Assembly (NCBI GenBank): GCA_047975215.1
Contig: JBKEDD010000088.1
Location: 1-64,000 of the forward strand
DNA length: 64,000 nucleotides
DNA from: JAGRMG01 sp047975215
Lineage (GTDB): Bacteria > Pseudomonadota > Alphaproteobacteria > Rhodobacterales > Rhodobacteraceae
Direction of reading: 5' to 3'
In this document: positions 35,039 to 44,076 of the stretch, in pieces
Layout of the letters: each line of letters begins with the position of its first letter
Numbering within the stretch: the first letter of the stretch is position 1
The notes under the pieces: model-generated
What the model was told of the DNA's origin: nothing
Database searches by the model: none
The model's input: only the letters and a program-made list of their open reading frames with translations
Program-made: the position numbers and the translations under genes

Positions 35039-36265
35039 ATGTCCGCGCCCAAGAAAGTCGTGCTGGCCTATTCCGGCGGCCTCGATACCTCGATCATCCT
35101 GAAATGGCTGCAAACCGAATATGGCTGCGAAGTCGTCACCTTCACCGCCGATCTGGGTCAGGGCGAAGAACTGGAGCCGGCGCGCAGGAAGGCCGAAATG
35201 CTGGGCATCAAGCCCGAGAACATCCATATCGAGGATATCCGCGAAGAATTCGTGCGCGATTTCGTCTTTCCGATGTTTCGTGCCAATGCGCTCTACGAGG
35301 GCCAGTACCTGCTGGGCACGTCGATCGCCCGGCCGCTGATCTCGAAACGCCTGATCGAGATAGCCGCCGAAACGGGCGCCGACGCCGTGGCTCACGGCGC
35401 CACCGGCAAGGGCAACGATCAGGTGCGCTTTGAACTGGCGGCCTATGCCCTCAACCCCGATATCAGGGTGATCGCGCCGTGGCGCGAATGGAACCTGACC
35501 AGCCGCACCAAGCTGCTGGATTTCGCCGAACAGAACCAGATTCCCATCGCCAAGGACAAGCGCGGCGAAGCGCCGTTTTCGGTCGATGCCAACCTTCTGC
35601 ACACCTCGTCCGAAGGCAAGGTGCTGGAAGACCCGGGCGTCGAGGCGCCCGACTACGTCTATCAGCGCACCCAACACCCCGAGGACGCCCCGGACACGCC
35701 GGAATACATCGAGATCGGGTTCGAGAAGGGCGACGCGGTCAGCATCGACGGCGAGGCGATGTCGCCGGCGGCGCTTCTTACCCGGCTCAACGAGTTGGGC
35801 GGCCGTCACGGCATTGGCCGGCTCGACCTTGTCGAAGGCCGGTTCGTGGGCATGAAATCGCGCGGGATCTACGAAACACCGGGCGGGACCGTATTGCTGG
35901 CGGCGCATCGCGGTATCGAATCGATCACCATGGATCGCGGTGCGATGCACCTGAAGGACGAACTGATGCCGCGCTACGCCGAACTTATCTATAACGGTTT
36001 CTGGTTCAGCCCCGAACGCGATATGCTGCAAGCCGCCATCGACCTGAGCCAGGCCCATGTCACCGGCACCGTTCGGATGAAACTCTACAAGGGTCTGGCA
36101 AGCTGCGTCGGGCGCCGGTCCGAACATTCGCTCTATTCCGAGGAACATGTGACCTTCGAGGACGATGCCGGCGCCTACGACCAGAAGGACGCAGCGGGTT
36201 TCATCAGGCTGAACGCGTTGCGGCTCCGACTGCTGGCGATGCGCAACCGCCGGCTGCGCGGCTGA
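35039..36265 (+). CDS. argG: Argininosuccinate synthase
   Basis: 408 residues; joins citrulline and aspartate using ATP in arginine synthesis. The N-terminal ATP-binding motif AYSGGLDTS is present, along with GATGKGNDQVRFE and the family-typical C-terminus. A 200-bp region without a clear gene precedes it; I could not pick a convincing promoter there. Convergent with the next gene, 6 bp apart. Confidence 0.98.
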   Translation: MSAPKKVVLAYSGGLDTSIILKWLQTEYGCEVVTFTADLGQGEELEPARRKAEMLGIKPENIHIEDIREEFVRDFVFPMFRANALYEGQYLLGTSIARPLISKRLIEIAAETGADAVAHGATGKGNDQVRFELAAYALNPDIRVIAPWREWNLTSRTKLLDFAEQNQIPIAKDKRGEAPFSVDANLLHTSSEGKVLEDPGVEAPDYVYQRTQHPEDAPDTPEYIEIGFEKGDAVSIDGEAMSPAALLTRLNELGGRHGIGRLDLVEGRFVGMKSRGIYETPGGTVLLAAHRGIESITMDRGAMHLKDELMPRYAELIYNGFWFSPERDMLQAAIDLSQAHVTGTVRMKLYKGLASCVGRRSEHSLYSEEHVTFEDDAGAYDQKDAAGFIRLNALRLRLLAMRNRRLRG

Positions 36266-36271
36266 CCCGCA

Positions 36272-37492
36272 TCAGCCGGCGGCCTGACGGCGTGCCGCCC
36301 GCCGGGCCAGCCGCACCCGACGAACCCGTTCGCGGGCGAATTGCGGCGATTCGATAAAGGCGTCGTTGCCCGCGATGCGGCGCCTGGCAAGTATGCTCTG
36401 ACGTTCCGCCTCGCTCAGAACCGGCCAGTCGAGACCCTTGCGCACGAACCCGGCCTCGCCCAGGCGCCGGGCGATCACCGCATGGTCAAGCTCCCCGAAG
36501 GACAGACGGTCGGATTTACCCTTGGAGGCACGCACCCATTCGGTGCGCAGCGCCTCGACCACAACAGGCGCACGGGCGCAGAAATGGGTCACGTTGTTGG
36601 CCAGAAGGTTGTTGGCGCCCGACTTGCGGCGAAGGATCATCGCCACCGACTGATCCGGGCGGCCCACCATGGCATATAGGTGCAATGCCGATCCGTCGGC
36701 CGCAATCACCTGCCTTGCGGCCTTGTAGCGGGCAATCTGGACATGCAGGTCATGCTGCTGCGGGTGGAAGATGTGATAGCCTTCGGCCTCCAGCATTTCC
36801 TCCAGCCGTTCCTCGCCCAGCATGCCGCCCTTGCCCAGCCCCAGTGCCGAGCGCGAGACATAGATCTTTTCCGGCCCATCGGGCGCGATGTCACGGGCAA
36901 AACGGTTGTGAATGGCATCGCGGAACGCCCGCGTGCCGGCGGTGATCCGGCCCAGGCCGAAGCCCTGCCCCGGCACCACCAGTTCCTCGACCCGCGCCGC
37001 CGCCGCGGCAACGCGCAACGGCAGGCCCGGGGCCATCAACTCGGCAAAGCGGGTCTGATACCCCATTACCTTGTCGCCGACCTTGGGCCGCTTGGGGATG
37101 AACAGGATGCCATCGACGGGCTGTTCCAACCGGTCCAGCGCCCACAGGCGCGCGGTGCTTTCGACCAGGAAATGCCCGAAATGCACCCAGAGGACCCCGC
37201 CCCACAACCAGCGGCCCGGTATGGTTTCCGCCAATTCGCCGGGCATGTCCGGCCGAATGGTGATCGGACGGTGCTTGCGCCACAGCGCGCCTTGCGGACA
37301 ATAGCCGCCGTCGGCATCCAGCACACCGGCCGCCTGTACCAGTTTGCTGACCGTAGGGGGCACCACGACGGCATCTTGCAGGGTCGTGATGCTTTCCGAC
37401 CAGCCGCCTTCAGGGTGCGGCTGCGTGAGCGGATCACATTTGCCGCTTGCGCTGAGGTCGGTCATGGCGGGCGCCCCCGTCGCGGCCGTCAT
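36272..37492 (-). CDS. Glycosyltransferase family 61 protein
   Basis: 406 residues matching the DUF563/GT61 family (HFGHFLVESTARLWAL, KIYVSRSALGLGKGG, ADGSALHLYAMVGRP). The C-terminal 60 residues are very basic. The acceptor is unknown; a polysaccharide or glycolipid is inferred. The ATG at 37492 overlaps the regA stop by 4 bp, so it may be read from the senC-regA transcript; a second ATG at 37465 is possible. Confidence 0.82.
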   Translation of the reverse strand: MTAATGAPAMTDLSASGKCDPLTQPHPEGGWSESITTLQDAVVVPPTVSKLVQAAGVLDADGGYCPQGALWRKHRPITIRPDMPGELAETIPGRWLWGGVLWVHFGHFLVESTARLWALDRLEQPVDGILFIPKRPKVGDKVMGYQTRFAELMAPGLPLRVAAAAARVEELVVPGQGFGLGRITAGTRAFRDAIHNRFARDIAPDGPEKIYVSRSALGLGKGGMLGEERLEEMLEAEGYHIFHPQQHDLHVQIARYKAARQVIAADGSALHLYAMVGRPDQSVAMILRRKSGANNLLANNVTHFCARAPVVVEALRTEWVRASKGKSDRLSFGELDHAVIARRLGEAGFVRKGLDWPVLSEAERQSILARRRIAGNDAFIESPQFARERVRRVRLARRAARRQAAG

Positions 37493-38043
37493 CTCGGGCT
37501 GCGTTTGGCCAGTATCCTTTGCAGCGTCCGGCGATGCATGTTCAGCCGGCGCGCGGTTTCGCTCACGTTGCGGTCGCAAAGTTCATAGACCCGCTGGATA
37601 TGTTCCCAACGCACGCGGTCCGCGCTCATCGGGTTGTCGGGGGGCGGGGGCAGGTCGTCGCCGGTGGCCAGCAGGGCGTTGGTGATGTCCGTGGCATCGG
37701 CGGGTTTGGACAGATAATCCGTGGCCCCGATCTTGACCGCCGCGACGGCGGTAGCGATGGCACCATAGCCGGTCAGGACAACGACGCGGCAATCGGGCCG
37801 CTTTTCGCGCAGCACCTCGACCACGTCCAGGCCGTTGCCATCCTCCAGCCGCAGATCGACCACCGCATAGGCCGGGGTCCGGGCGGTGGCGATGGCCTTT
37901 CCCGCAGCAACGGACCCTGCGGTCTCGATCTCGAATCCGCGCTTTTCCATCGCCTTGGCCAGGCGCCGCAGAAAGGGTTCGTCATCATCGACCAGAAGCA
38001 GTGATTTGTCCGGTCCGATCTCCGGCAGGGCGGGATTGGCCAT
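37489..38043 (-). CDS. regA: Redox response regulator RegA/PrrA/ActR
   Basis: 184 residues. Receiver with phosphoacceptor Asp63 (VVDLRLEDGNG) and a Fis-type helix-turn-helix at the C-terminus (NVSETARRLNMHRRTLQRIL), near-identical across Alphaproteobacteria. It activates or represses photosynthesis, respiration, CO2 and nitrogen fixation genes depending on redox state. The ATG at 38043 gives the family's usual 184-residue length. The sensor regB is divergent 0.8 kb away, with senC between. Confidence 0.97.
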   Translation of the reverse strand: MANPALPEIGPDKSLLLVDDDEPFLRRLAKAMEKRGFEIETAGSVAAGKAIATARTPAYAVVDLRLEDGNGLDVVEVLREKRPDCRVVVLTGYGAIATAVAAVKIGATDYLSKPADATDITNALLATGDDLPPPPDNPMSADRVRWEHIQRVYELCDRNVSETARRLNMHRRTLQRILAKRSPR

Positions 38044-38120
38044 GCGCTCTCCTTGGCGGCGGTCATTTTGTCGCGCGAGTATTACCAGCACCCGCCCAAA
38101 GGTCAAATACCGCGTCGAGG

Positions 38121-38741
38121 CTACATGTTCTCGAGGAAACAGCCGATGCGGTCGGCCATGTCTTCGGGGGTGTCGCTGCGCTTGAAATACTCGACGAAAC
38201 CCTGCTCGGGCAGCACCAGGTAGCTGAATGTCGAGTGATCGACCAGATAGAATTCGTCGCCTTCGGCATCCTGGGCCTTGTAATAGGTCTTGTAGGCCTG
38301 GCTCGCGGCCTTGACCTGTTCGGGCGAACCGGTCAGCCCGATCATTCGTTCATGCAGGTTATAGGCGAAATCGCCGACCACCTCGGGCGTGTCCCGCTTG
38401 GGGTCGATCGAGATGAAGACCGGCGTCACCATCTGGCCGCGCTCTTCCAGGATGTCGATCGCCTCGACGTTGCGGGCGTTGTCCAGCGGGCAGACGTCGG
38501 GGCAGAAGGTATAGCCGAAGTAGATCAGCGAGGGTTCGGCAAGAACGTCCTTGTCGCTCACCGTTTCGCCCTTCGCGTTGACCAGTTCGAACGGGCCGCC
38601 GATCTCGACCCCGCCGGCGATCTGGCCCTCGCGGCATTGCGCAAAGCGGTCGTCCGAACCGCCCAGCAGGCTGGCGACCCAGATTCCCCCCAACACGGCA
38701 ACGACAAGAACGGTGGCGGCAACGGCTATCTTGCGGGTCAT
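38121..38741 (-). CDS. senC: SCO1/SenC/PrrC family copper chaperone
   Basis: 206 residues with an N-terminal membrane anchor and thioredoxin-like fold. The copper site FCPDVCP and the later His (VDHSTFSYL) are present. SenC/PrrC helps assemble the CuA centre of cytochrome oxidase and links oxidase activity to RegB signalling. Start chosen at 38741 (MTRKIAVAA). The regA gene follows. Confidence 0.95.
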   Translation of the reverse strand: MTRKIAVAATVLVVAVLGGIWVASLLGGSDDRFAQCREGQIAGGVEIGGPFELVNAKGETVSDKDVLAEPSLIYFGYTFCPDVCPLDNARNVEAIDILEERGQMVTPVFISIDPKRDTPEVVGDFAYNLHERMIGLTGSPEQVKAASQAYKTYYKAQDAEGDEFYLVDHSTFSYLVLPEQGFVEYFKRSDTPEDMADRIGCFLENM

Positions 38742-38769
38742 CTGGTATGGTCTCCGGATATCGGGCGTG

Positions 38770-38798
38770 TTGATCGTTTCGCCGCAGACACCTATCAA
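38770..38798 (+). promoter_or_regulatory. Predicted regB promoter, also symmetrical towards senC
   Basis: TTGATC (38770-38775), 17-bp spacer, TATCAA (38793-38798). The two boxes are near inverted repeats, so the same stretch also reads as a weak promoter for senC-regA on the other strand. It lies in the 91-bp divergent gap. Confidence 0.4.
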
Positions 38799-38832
38799 CA
38801 TACGCAGCGGTTGCAATAGCACGAGAGATCAC

Positions 38833-40230
38833 ATGCCGGATAACAGTCTCGGCCTCTGGCGCGGGCAGGAACGCAGTAGCTGGATCCGCCTGCGCACGCT
38901 GATCTGGCTGCGTTGGGTGGCCGTGATCGGGCAGTTCGCGGCAATTACCGTGGCCCAGCGCGTCTATCATCTGCAGCTCGAACTTGGCCTGTGCTATTTC
39001 GCCATCGGCGTTTCGGTGGCCGCGAACCTGGCCGCGATCTTCGTGTTTCCCCAGAACAAGCGCCTGTCGGAGTTCGAGAACTTCCTGACCGTGATGTTCG
39101 ATCTTCTGCAGCTGGCCTTTCTTCTGTACCTGACCGGCGGGCTGACCAATCCGTTCGCGCTGTTGCTGCTGGGCCCGGTCGTCATATCCGCCAACGTGAT
39201 GGGGTTGCGCGCGACCCTTCTGATCGGGGGCGCGGCGATGATCCTTGTCACGGTGCTGGCGCAATATCATCTGCCGCTGCGCACCGAGACGGGTTATGTC
39301 CTGCGCATCCCCGAGATCTTCATGTTCGGCAACTGGGCCGCCACCATCATCGCCATTGTCTTCCTGGGCGCCTATTCGCTGCGCATCAGCTCCGAGATGC
39401 GGTCGATGTCCGAGGCGCTGGCGGCCACGCAGATGGCGCTTAGCCGCGAACAGAAACTGACCGATCTGGGCGGAGTGATCGCGGCCGCCGCGCATGAGCT
39501 TGGTACACCGCTGGCCACGATCAAGCTGACAAGCGCGGAACTGATCGAGGAACTGGACGACCGCCCGGACCTGCGCGAGGATGCGGCGCTGATCCGCCAG
39601 CAGGCCGACCGCTGCCGCGACATCCTGCGCGACATGGGCCGGGCCGGAAAGGATGACCTGCACCTGCGCCAGGCGCCGCTGTCCACGGTCATTCACGAGG
39701 CGGCGGAACCGCACATGAACCGCGGCAAGACCATCCACTTCGAGGAGGGGCCGGCGGGCGACGGCGGCCTGCAACAGCCCTCTGTCCTGCGTATGCCCGA
39801 GGTCATCCACGGGTTGCGCAACCTTATCCAGAACGCGGTGGATTTCGCGCACGCCAATGTCTGGGTCGAAACGATCTGGACAGAGAGCCTTATCACGGTG
39901 CGCATTCTCGATGACGGGCGCGGATACCCGCCGCACCTGATCGGGCGAATCGGCGACCCTTTCGTGCGCCGGCGACGCACCGAAAGCGACCGCAAGGAGC
40001 GCCCGGAATACGAGGGTATGGGCCTGGGGCTGTTCATCGCCAAGACGCTTCTGGAACGCTCCGGGGCCGGCATCCGATTTGCCAATGCCCGCGACCCGGC
40101 GCACGGCGTCGATGCCCGCGCCGAACAGCGCGGCGCGGTGGTCGAGGTGGTCTGGCCACGGCGCGCCATCGACGCACGGTCGGGCGATCACGCAGTGCCG
40201 CTTGGCCGCAACCGCCCGATCGAGGTCTGA
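38833..40230 (+). CDS. regB: Redox sensor histidine kinase RegB/PrrB/ActS
   Basis: 465 residues. Six N-terminal membrane helices include the quinone-binding motif GGLTNPF. The H-box AAAAHELGTPLATIK has His221. The redox-active Cys of RegB is conserved at residue 261 (DRCRDILRDMG), 40 residues after the His as in Rhodobacter RegB (His225/Cys265). The ATP-binding domain has N, G1 (DDGRGYP) and G2 (GMGLGLFIAK) boxes. ATG at 38833 with GAGAGATC upstream. Confidence 0.97.
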   Translation: MPDNSLGLWRGQERSSWIRLRTLIWLRWVAVIGQFAAITVAQRVYHLQLELGLCYFAIGVSVAANLAAIFVFPQNKRLSEFENFLTVMFDLLQLAFLLYLTGGLTNPFALLLLGPVVISANVMGLRATLLIGGAAMILVTVLAQYHLPLRTETGYVLRIPEIFMFGNWAATIIAIVFLGAYSLRISSEMRSMSEALAATQMALSREQKLTDLGGVIAAAAHELGTPLATIKLTSAELIEELDDRPDLREDAALIRQQADRCRDILRDMGRAGKDDLHLRQAPLSTVIHEAAEPHMNRGKTIHFEEGPAGDGGLQQPSVLRMPEVIHGLRNLIQNAVDFAHANVWVETIWTESLITVRILDDGRGYPPHLIGRIGDPFVRRRRTESDRKERPEYEGMGLGLFIAKTLLERSGAGIRFANARDPAHGVDARAEQRGAVVEVVWPRRAIDARSGDHAVPLGRNRPIEV

Positions 40231-40252
40231 TCCCTCCGTTTCCCGCCGCTGG

Positions 40253-40267
40253 TTAAGGGCGCATTAA
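40253..40267 (+). promoter_or_regulatory. Perfect CtrA consensus site (TTAA-N7-TTAA)
   Basis: TTAA at 40253-40256 and 40264-40267, seven bases apart, flanked as GGTTAA...TTAACC, 44 bp before the PAS protein start. In CtrA-regulated promoters the site often overlaps the -35 element, which this spacing allows. Confidence 0.7.
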
Positions 40268-40311
40268 CCAATCGCGCGGCATGGTACCGCCGGAAGCTTG
40301 TATTCTGGCGG

Positions 40312-41871
40312 ATGGGTGCGGTGCTGACACTTGAAACGGTTCTTCTGTCGCTGACCTGCGCCGCGGCGGCACTCGCCGCGGCGATGTTCCTGGCGCCGCG
40401 CCGCGCACCGCAGGCCGGCCCGGCGATGACCCCGGGCGAACCTGACGGCCCGATATTACTGTTCGACGGCACCGAACTGGCCGATACGTCGTCAGACCTG
40501 CGCAACCTGCTTGGGCCGGATCGTGGCGGAACCGGGGTGGCGCCCGACTGGCAGGATCTTCGCGGCCGGCTCGAAGCCACCTACCCCGACATGCCGCAGA
40601 CCCCCGGCGCCTTGTGCGATAACGAACGGCGCTTGATCCGCGCCAGGGGCGGTCTGGTCGCCGGCGATATCATGATGGAACGCATCGGCGAGATCACGCG
40701 CCTGTGTCTGGCATCCGATTCGCTGGCCCCGGCCAACGGCCCCGCCAACCGCGAGAGCGAATTGCAGGCGCTGCGCCTGGCGATGGACGCGACGCCCTAT
40801 CCGGTCTGGCGCGTGGACGCGCAGGGCCGGGTGGTCTGGCACAACGCCGCCTATGGTGTGCTTGCCCGCAAGTTGCGCGGCAAGGATGCCCGGCTTGCGC
40901 AGCCCCTGTTTCCCGACGATGCCACCGCCCTGCCGCCCGGTCGCCGGACCAGGATTTCGGTTGCCGCCGACGGGCAGGACCAGAAGCTATGGTTCGATGT
41001 CACGGTAGCGGCGCAGCCGGCGGGGAACCTGTATTTCGCCGCCGATATCAACGCCGTGGTAGATGCCGAGATCGCACAGCGCAATTTCGTGCAGACCCTG
41101 GCCAAGACGTTTGCCCAGCTTCCCATCGGGCTGGCCATTTTCGACCGGAACCGGCAACTGGCGCTGTTCAATCCGGCGCTTGTCGACCTGACCGCCCTGC
41201 CTGCCGACTTTCTCAGCGCGCGGCCGGCGCTGTCATCCTTCTTCGACCGGTTGCGCGACCGTCGCATGATGCCCGAACCGAAGAACTACAACGGCTGGCG
41301 CCAACAGATGGCCGATCTGGTGGCCGCCGCCGCGGACGGGCGGTACCAGGAAACCTGGTCGCTGCCCTCGGGGTCGGTCTATTCGGTCAGCGGCCGGCCC
41401 CATCCCGACGGCGCCGTTGCATTCCTGATCGAGGACATCACCGCCGAGATTACCCTGACCCGCCAGTTCCGGGCGGAACTTGAGCTTGGCCAGGCGATCC
41501 TGGACAGCGTCGAGGACGCGATCGCGGTATTTTCGTCCGACGGGACGCTGGTGTTTTCCAACGAACCCTTCCATGCGCTTTGGGGTCTCGATCCGGACCG
41601 AGGCTTTGCGCAGATGACGATCGTGGATGCGACCCGTGCCTGGCAAGACCTGAGCGTACCAACCCCGGTCTGGGGCGAGTTGCGCGATTTCGTCGCCGCG
41701 CGTGAGAACCGCGCCACCTGGTCGGCCGAAACGCGACTGCGCAGCGGCGAAAGGCTGGACTGCGCCATTCGCCCGATCCAGGGCGGCGCGACGATGGTCC
41801 GCTTCCGGCGGCTGGCAGGGTGGCGCGACAGCCAGCCCCACGCGCAACCGGAACCGGCCCGACCCGTCTGA
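40312..41871 (+). CDS. PAS-domain protein without kinase domain, DivL-like
   Basis: 519 residues: one N-terminal membrane segment (about 7-27), then a region with at least two or three PAS-like units (about 150-260, 268-380, 392-500; DATPYPVWRVDAQGRVVWHN, QLPIGLAIFDRNRQLALFNP, DSVEDAIAVFSSDGTLVFSN). No H-box or ATPase domain follows. In Rhodobacter capsulatus a PAS protein named DivL controls the CckA-ChpT-CtrA phosphorelay and gene transfer agent output; this gene is a plausible counterpart, supported by the perfect CtrA site upstream. It could alternatively serve RegB. Confidence 0.75.
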   Translation: MGAVLTLETVLLSLTCAAAALAAAMFLAPRRAPQAGPAMTPGEPDGPILLFDGTELADTSSDLRNLLGPDRGGTGVAPDWQDLRGRLEATYPDMPQTPGALCDNERRLIRARGGLVAGDIMMERIGEITRLCLASDSLAPANGPANRESELQALRLAMDATPYPVWRVDAQGRVVWHNAAYGVLARKLRGKDARLAQPLFPDDATALPPGRRTRISVAADGQDQKLWFDVTVAAQPAGNLYFAADINAVVDAEIAQRNFVQTLAKTFAQLPIGLAIFDRNRQLALFNPALVDLTALPADFLSARPALSSFFDRLRDRRMMPEPKNYNGWRQQMADLVAAAADGRYQETWSLPSGSVYSVSGRPHPDGAVAFLIEDITAEITLTRQFRAELELGQAILDSVEDAIAVFSSDGTLVFSNEPFHALWGLDPDRGFAQMTIVDATRAWQDLSVPTPVWGELRDFVAARENRATWSAETRLRSGERLDCAIRPIQGGATMVRFRRLAGWRDSQPHAQPEPARPV

Positions 41872-41913
41872 ACGCGCTTGCAGCCGCCCCGCCGCGCCGC
41901 CATTGTGCGCGTC

Positions 41914-42393
41914 ATGACCGAACCGCGCCGAAGCGTTCAGAGCCTGTCGCCCCGACAGACCGCCGAGATTGCCGCCCGGCTGGGGCCGCGGCTGTCGGCG
42001 GGTGACTGCCTGCTGCTGGACGGACCGATCGGGGCGGGCAAGACGCATTTCGCCCGCGCATTGATCTGCTCGCGGATGACGATCCCCGAGGAGGTGCCCT
42101 CGCCCACCTTCACGCTGGTTCAGACCTACGACACCCCCGAATGCGCGACATGGCATGCCGATCTGTACCGCCTGAGCGGATCCGCCGAGATCGAGGAACT
42201 GGGCCTGAGCGACGCTTTCGAGACCGCCGTCTGCCTGGTCGAATGGCCCGACCGGCTGGGCACGCTCGCCCCGGACCGGGCGCTGACCGTCCGCTTTATC
42301 GCCGATCCGGATCATGAGGAAATGCGCCGGATCGGGTTTTACTGGACGGCGGGCAGATGGGCCGACATCCTGGACGGAATCGCCGATGACTGA
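41914..42393 (+). CDS. tsaE: tRNA threonylcarbamoyladenosine biosynthesis ATPase TsaE
   Basis: 159 residues. Walker A GPIGAGKTHFAR, the SPTFTLVQTY motif and HADLYRL are characteristic. Part of the TsaB-TsaD-TsaE complex making t6A37 in tRNAs. First of a run of overlapping genes. GTG at 41905 is an alternative start. Confidence 0.93.
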   Translation: MTEPRRSVQSLSPRQTAEIAARLGPRLSAGDCLLLDGPIGAGKTHFARALICSRMTIPEEVPSPTFTLVQTYDTPECATWHADLYRLSGSAEIEELGLSDAFETAVCLVEWPDRLGTLAPDRALTVRFIADPDHEEMRRIGFYWTAGRWADILDGIADD

Positions 42394-43393
42394 ACGCGAA
42401 ACCCAGTTGCGCGCCTTTCTCGACCGCTCCGGCTGGGCCGGTGCCGACCGCGCGGCGCTCGCCGGGGACGCATCGAACCGCCGCTACGAACGCCTGAGCG
42501 ATCCCGCCACGCGGCAGACCGCGGTTCTGATGGACGCGCCGGCCGACAAGGGCGAGGATGTCGGACCCTTCGTCGAAATCGCACGGTTCCTGCGCGCTAC
42601 CGGGCTCAGCGCACCCGAGATTCTGGCACAAGACCGGCAGGCCGGATTTCTGATTCTCGAAGATCTGGGCGACGACCTGTTCGCGCGCGTCCTCGCCGTG
42701 CGGCCCGGTCTTGAAACGCAGCTATACGAAACCGCAACCGATGTCCTGGTGGTGTTGCACCGGGCAACGCCGCCATCACTCGCCGAATACAGCCCGGCCC
42801 TGATGACCGGGCTTGCGGCACTGGCCTTGTCGAAATACCGCGACGGTATTCGCGGCACGCCCGACCTCGCCGCCCTATCCCGGTTCGAAGACCGGTTCGG
42901 TGCCATCCTGCGCGAGACCGTCGCACAGGCGCCGCCGGTGCTGATCCAGCGCGATTATCACGCCGAGAACCTGCTTTGGCTGCCGCGGCGCAGCGGCGTG
43001 GCGCGTGTCGGGCTGCTGGATTTCCAGGATGCGATGCTGGGCCATCCGGCCTATGATCTGGTGTCGCTGTTGCAGGATGCGCGGCGCGATGTGACGCCCG
43101 GTATCGAGACCGCCATGATCGCCCGGTACCTGGCCGCCACCCGGCTTGATCCCGATGCGTTCGCGGCCGCCTATGCGGTGCTGGGCGCCCAGCGCAATCT
43201 GCGTATTCTCGGCGTCTTTGCCCGCCTGGCGACAGAGTACGGCAAGCCGCATTATCTTGGCCTCGTGCCGCGCGTCTGGGCACATCTGGAACGCGATCTC
43301 GACCATCCGGCCCTGGCCACGGTGGCCGGGCTCTTGCGCGATGCCCTGCCCGAACCCACGCACGCGAACCTGTCCGCGTTGCAAGTGGCATGA
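42386..43393 (+). CDS. amgK: Phosphotransferase, AmgK-type amino-sugar anomeric kinase
   Basis: 335 residues with the aminoglycoside-phosphotransferase fold: Brenner motif QRDYHAENLLW (catalytic Asp, Asn) and metal-binding LLDFQDAMLG. Because the next gene is MurU-like, it should be AmgK, which phosphorylates C1 of N-acetylmuramic acid in cell-wall recycling. Overlaps tsaE by 8 bp. The kinase activity on MurNAc is inferred from the pairing. Confidence 0.87.
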   Translation: MTERETQLRAFLDRSGWAGADRAALAGDASNRRYERLSDPATRQTAVLMDAPADKGEDVGPFVEIARFLRATGLSAPEILAQDRQAGFLILEDLGDDLFARVLAVRPGLETQLYETATDVLVVLHRATPPSLAEYSPALMTGLAALALSKYRDGIRGTPDLAALSRFEDRFGAILRETVAQAPPVLIQRDYHAENLLWLPRRSGVARVGLLDFQDAMLGHPAYDLVSLLQDARRDVTPGIETAMIARYLAATRLDPDAFAAAYAVLGAQRNLRILGVFARLATEYGKPHYLGLVPRVWAHLERDLDHPALATVAGLLRDALPEPTHANLSALQVA

Positions 43394-44076
43394 AGCCCGA
43401 TGCCATCATGCTGTTCGCCGCCGGGTTCGGCACGCGCATGGGGGCGCTGACCCGCACCCGTCCGAAACCGATGATCCCGGTCGCGGGCCGTCCGATGATT
43501 GATTACGCACTGGCGCTGGCAAGGGACGTTGCCCCGGCCCGGATCGTCGCCAACCTGCATTATCTGCCGCAACAGCTCGAGGCGCACCTTGCGCCGCAGG
43601 GCGTCGCCCTGTCGCACGAACATCCCGACATACTTGATACCGGCGGCGGCCTGAAAGCGGCGCTGCCGCTGCTCGGCACCGGGCCGGTCTATACCCTGAA
43701 CACCGATGCAATCTGGGTCGGGCCCAACCCGCTGCGGCTGCTGCAAGCGGCCTGGGATCCCGAGCGGATGGATGCGCTTCTGACATGTGTGCCGCCCGCG
43801 GGCGCGATCGGCCACGCGGGGAAAGGCGATTTTCTGGCGGCGCCCGACGGGCGCCTCCGGCGGGGTCCGGGGCTGATCTTTGGCGGCGCGCAGATCGTCA
43901 AGCCCGGCACGCTGGACGCGTTCGACAAGGCCGCCTTTTCGATGAACCTGCCTTGGGACAGGATGCTGCAAGAAGGGCGGCTGTTCGGGCTGGTCTATCC
44001 CGGCCGCTGGTGTGATGTCGGTCATCCGGGCGGGATATCGCTTGCCGAAAAGTTGCTGGAAGAGGCGGATGTTTGA
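43390..44076 (+). CDS. murU: N-acetylmuramate-1-phosphate uridylyltransferase MurU-like
   Basis: 228-residue nucleotidyltransferase with the signature FAAGFGTRMGALTRTRPKPM at the N-terminus and TLNTDAIWVG. It converts MurNAc-1-P to UDP-MurNAc, completing the AmgK-MurU bypass of de novo UDP-MurNAc synthesis, which bypasses the fosfomycin target MurA. ATG overlaps the amgK stop by 4 bp. Confidence 0.88.
   Translation: MKPDAIMLFAAGFGTRMGALTRTRPKPMIPVAGRPMIDYALALARDVAPARIVANLHYLPQQLEAHLAPQGVALSHEHPDILDTGGGLKAALPLLGTGPVYTLNTDAIWVGPNPLRLLQAAWDPERMDALLTCVPPAGAIGHAGKGDFLAAPDGRLRRGPGLIFGGAQIVKPGTLDAFDKAAFSMNLPWDRMLQEGRLFGLVYPGRWCDVGHPGGISLAEKLLEEADV

Noticed and set aside
38359..40191. 610-codon frame opposite regB
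   Set aside because: Shadow of RegB, which has intact kinase motifs.
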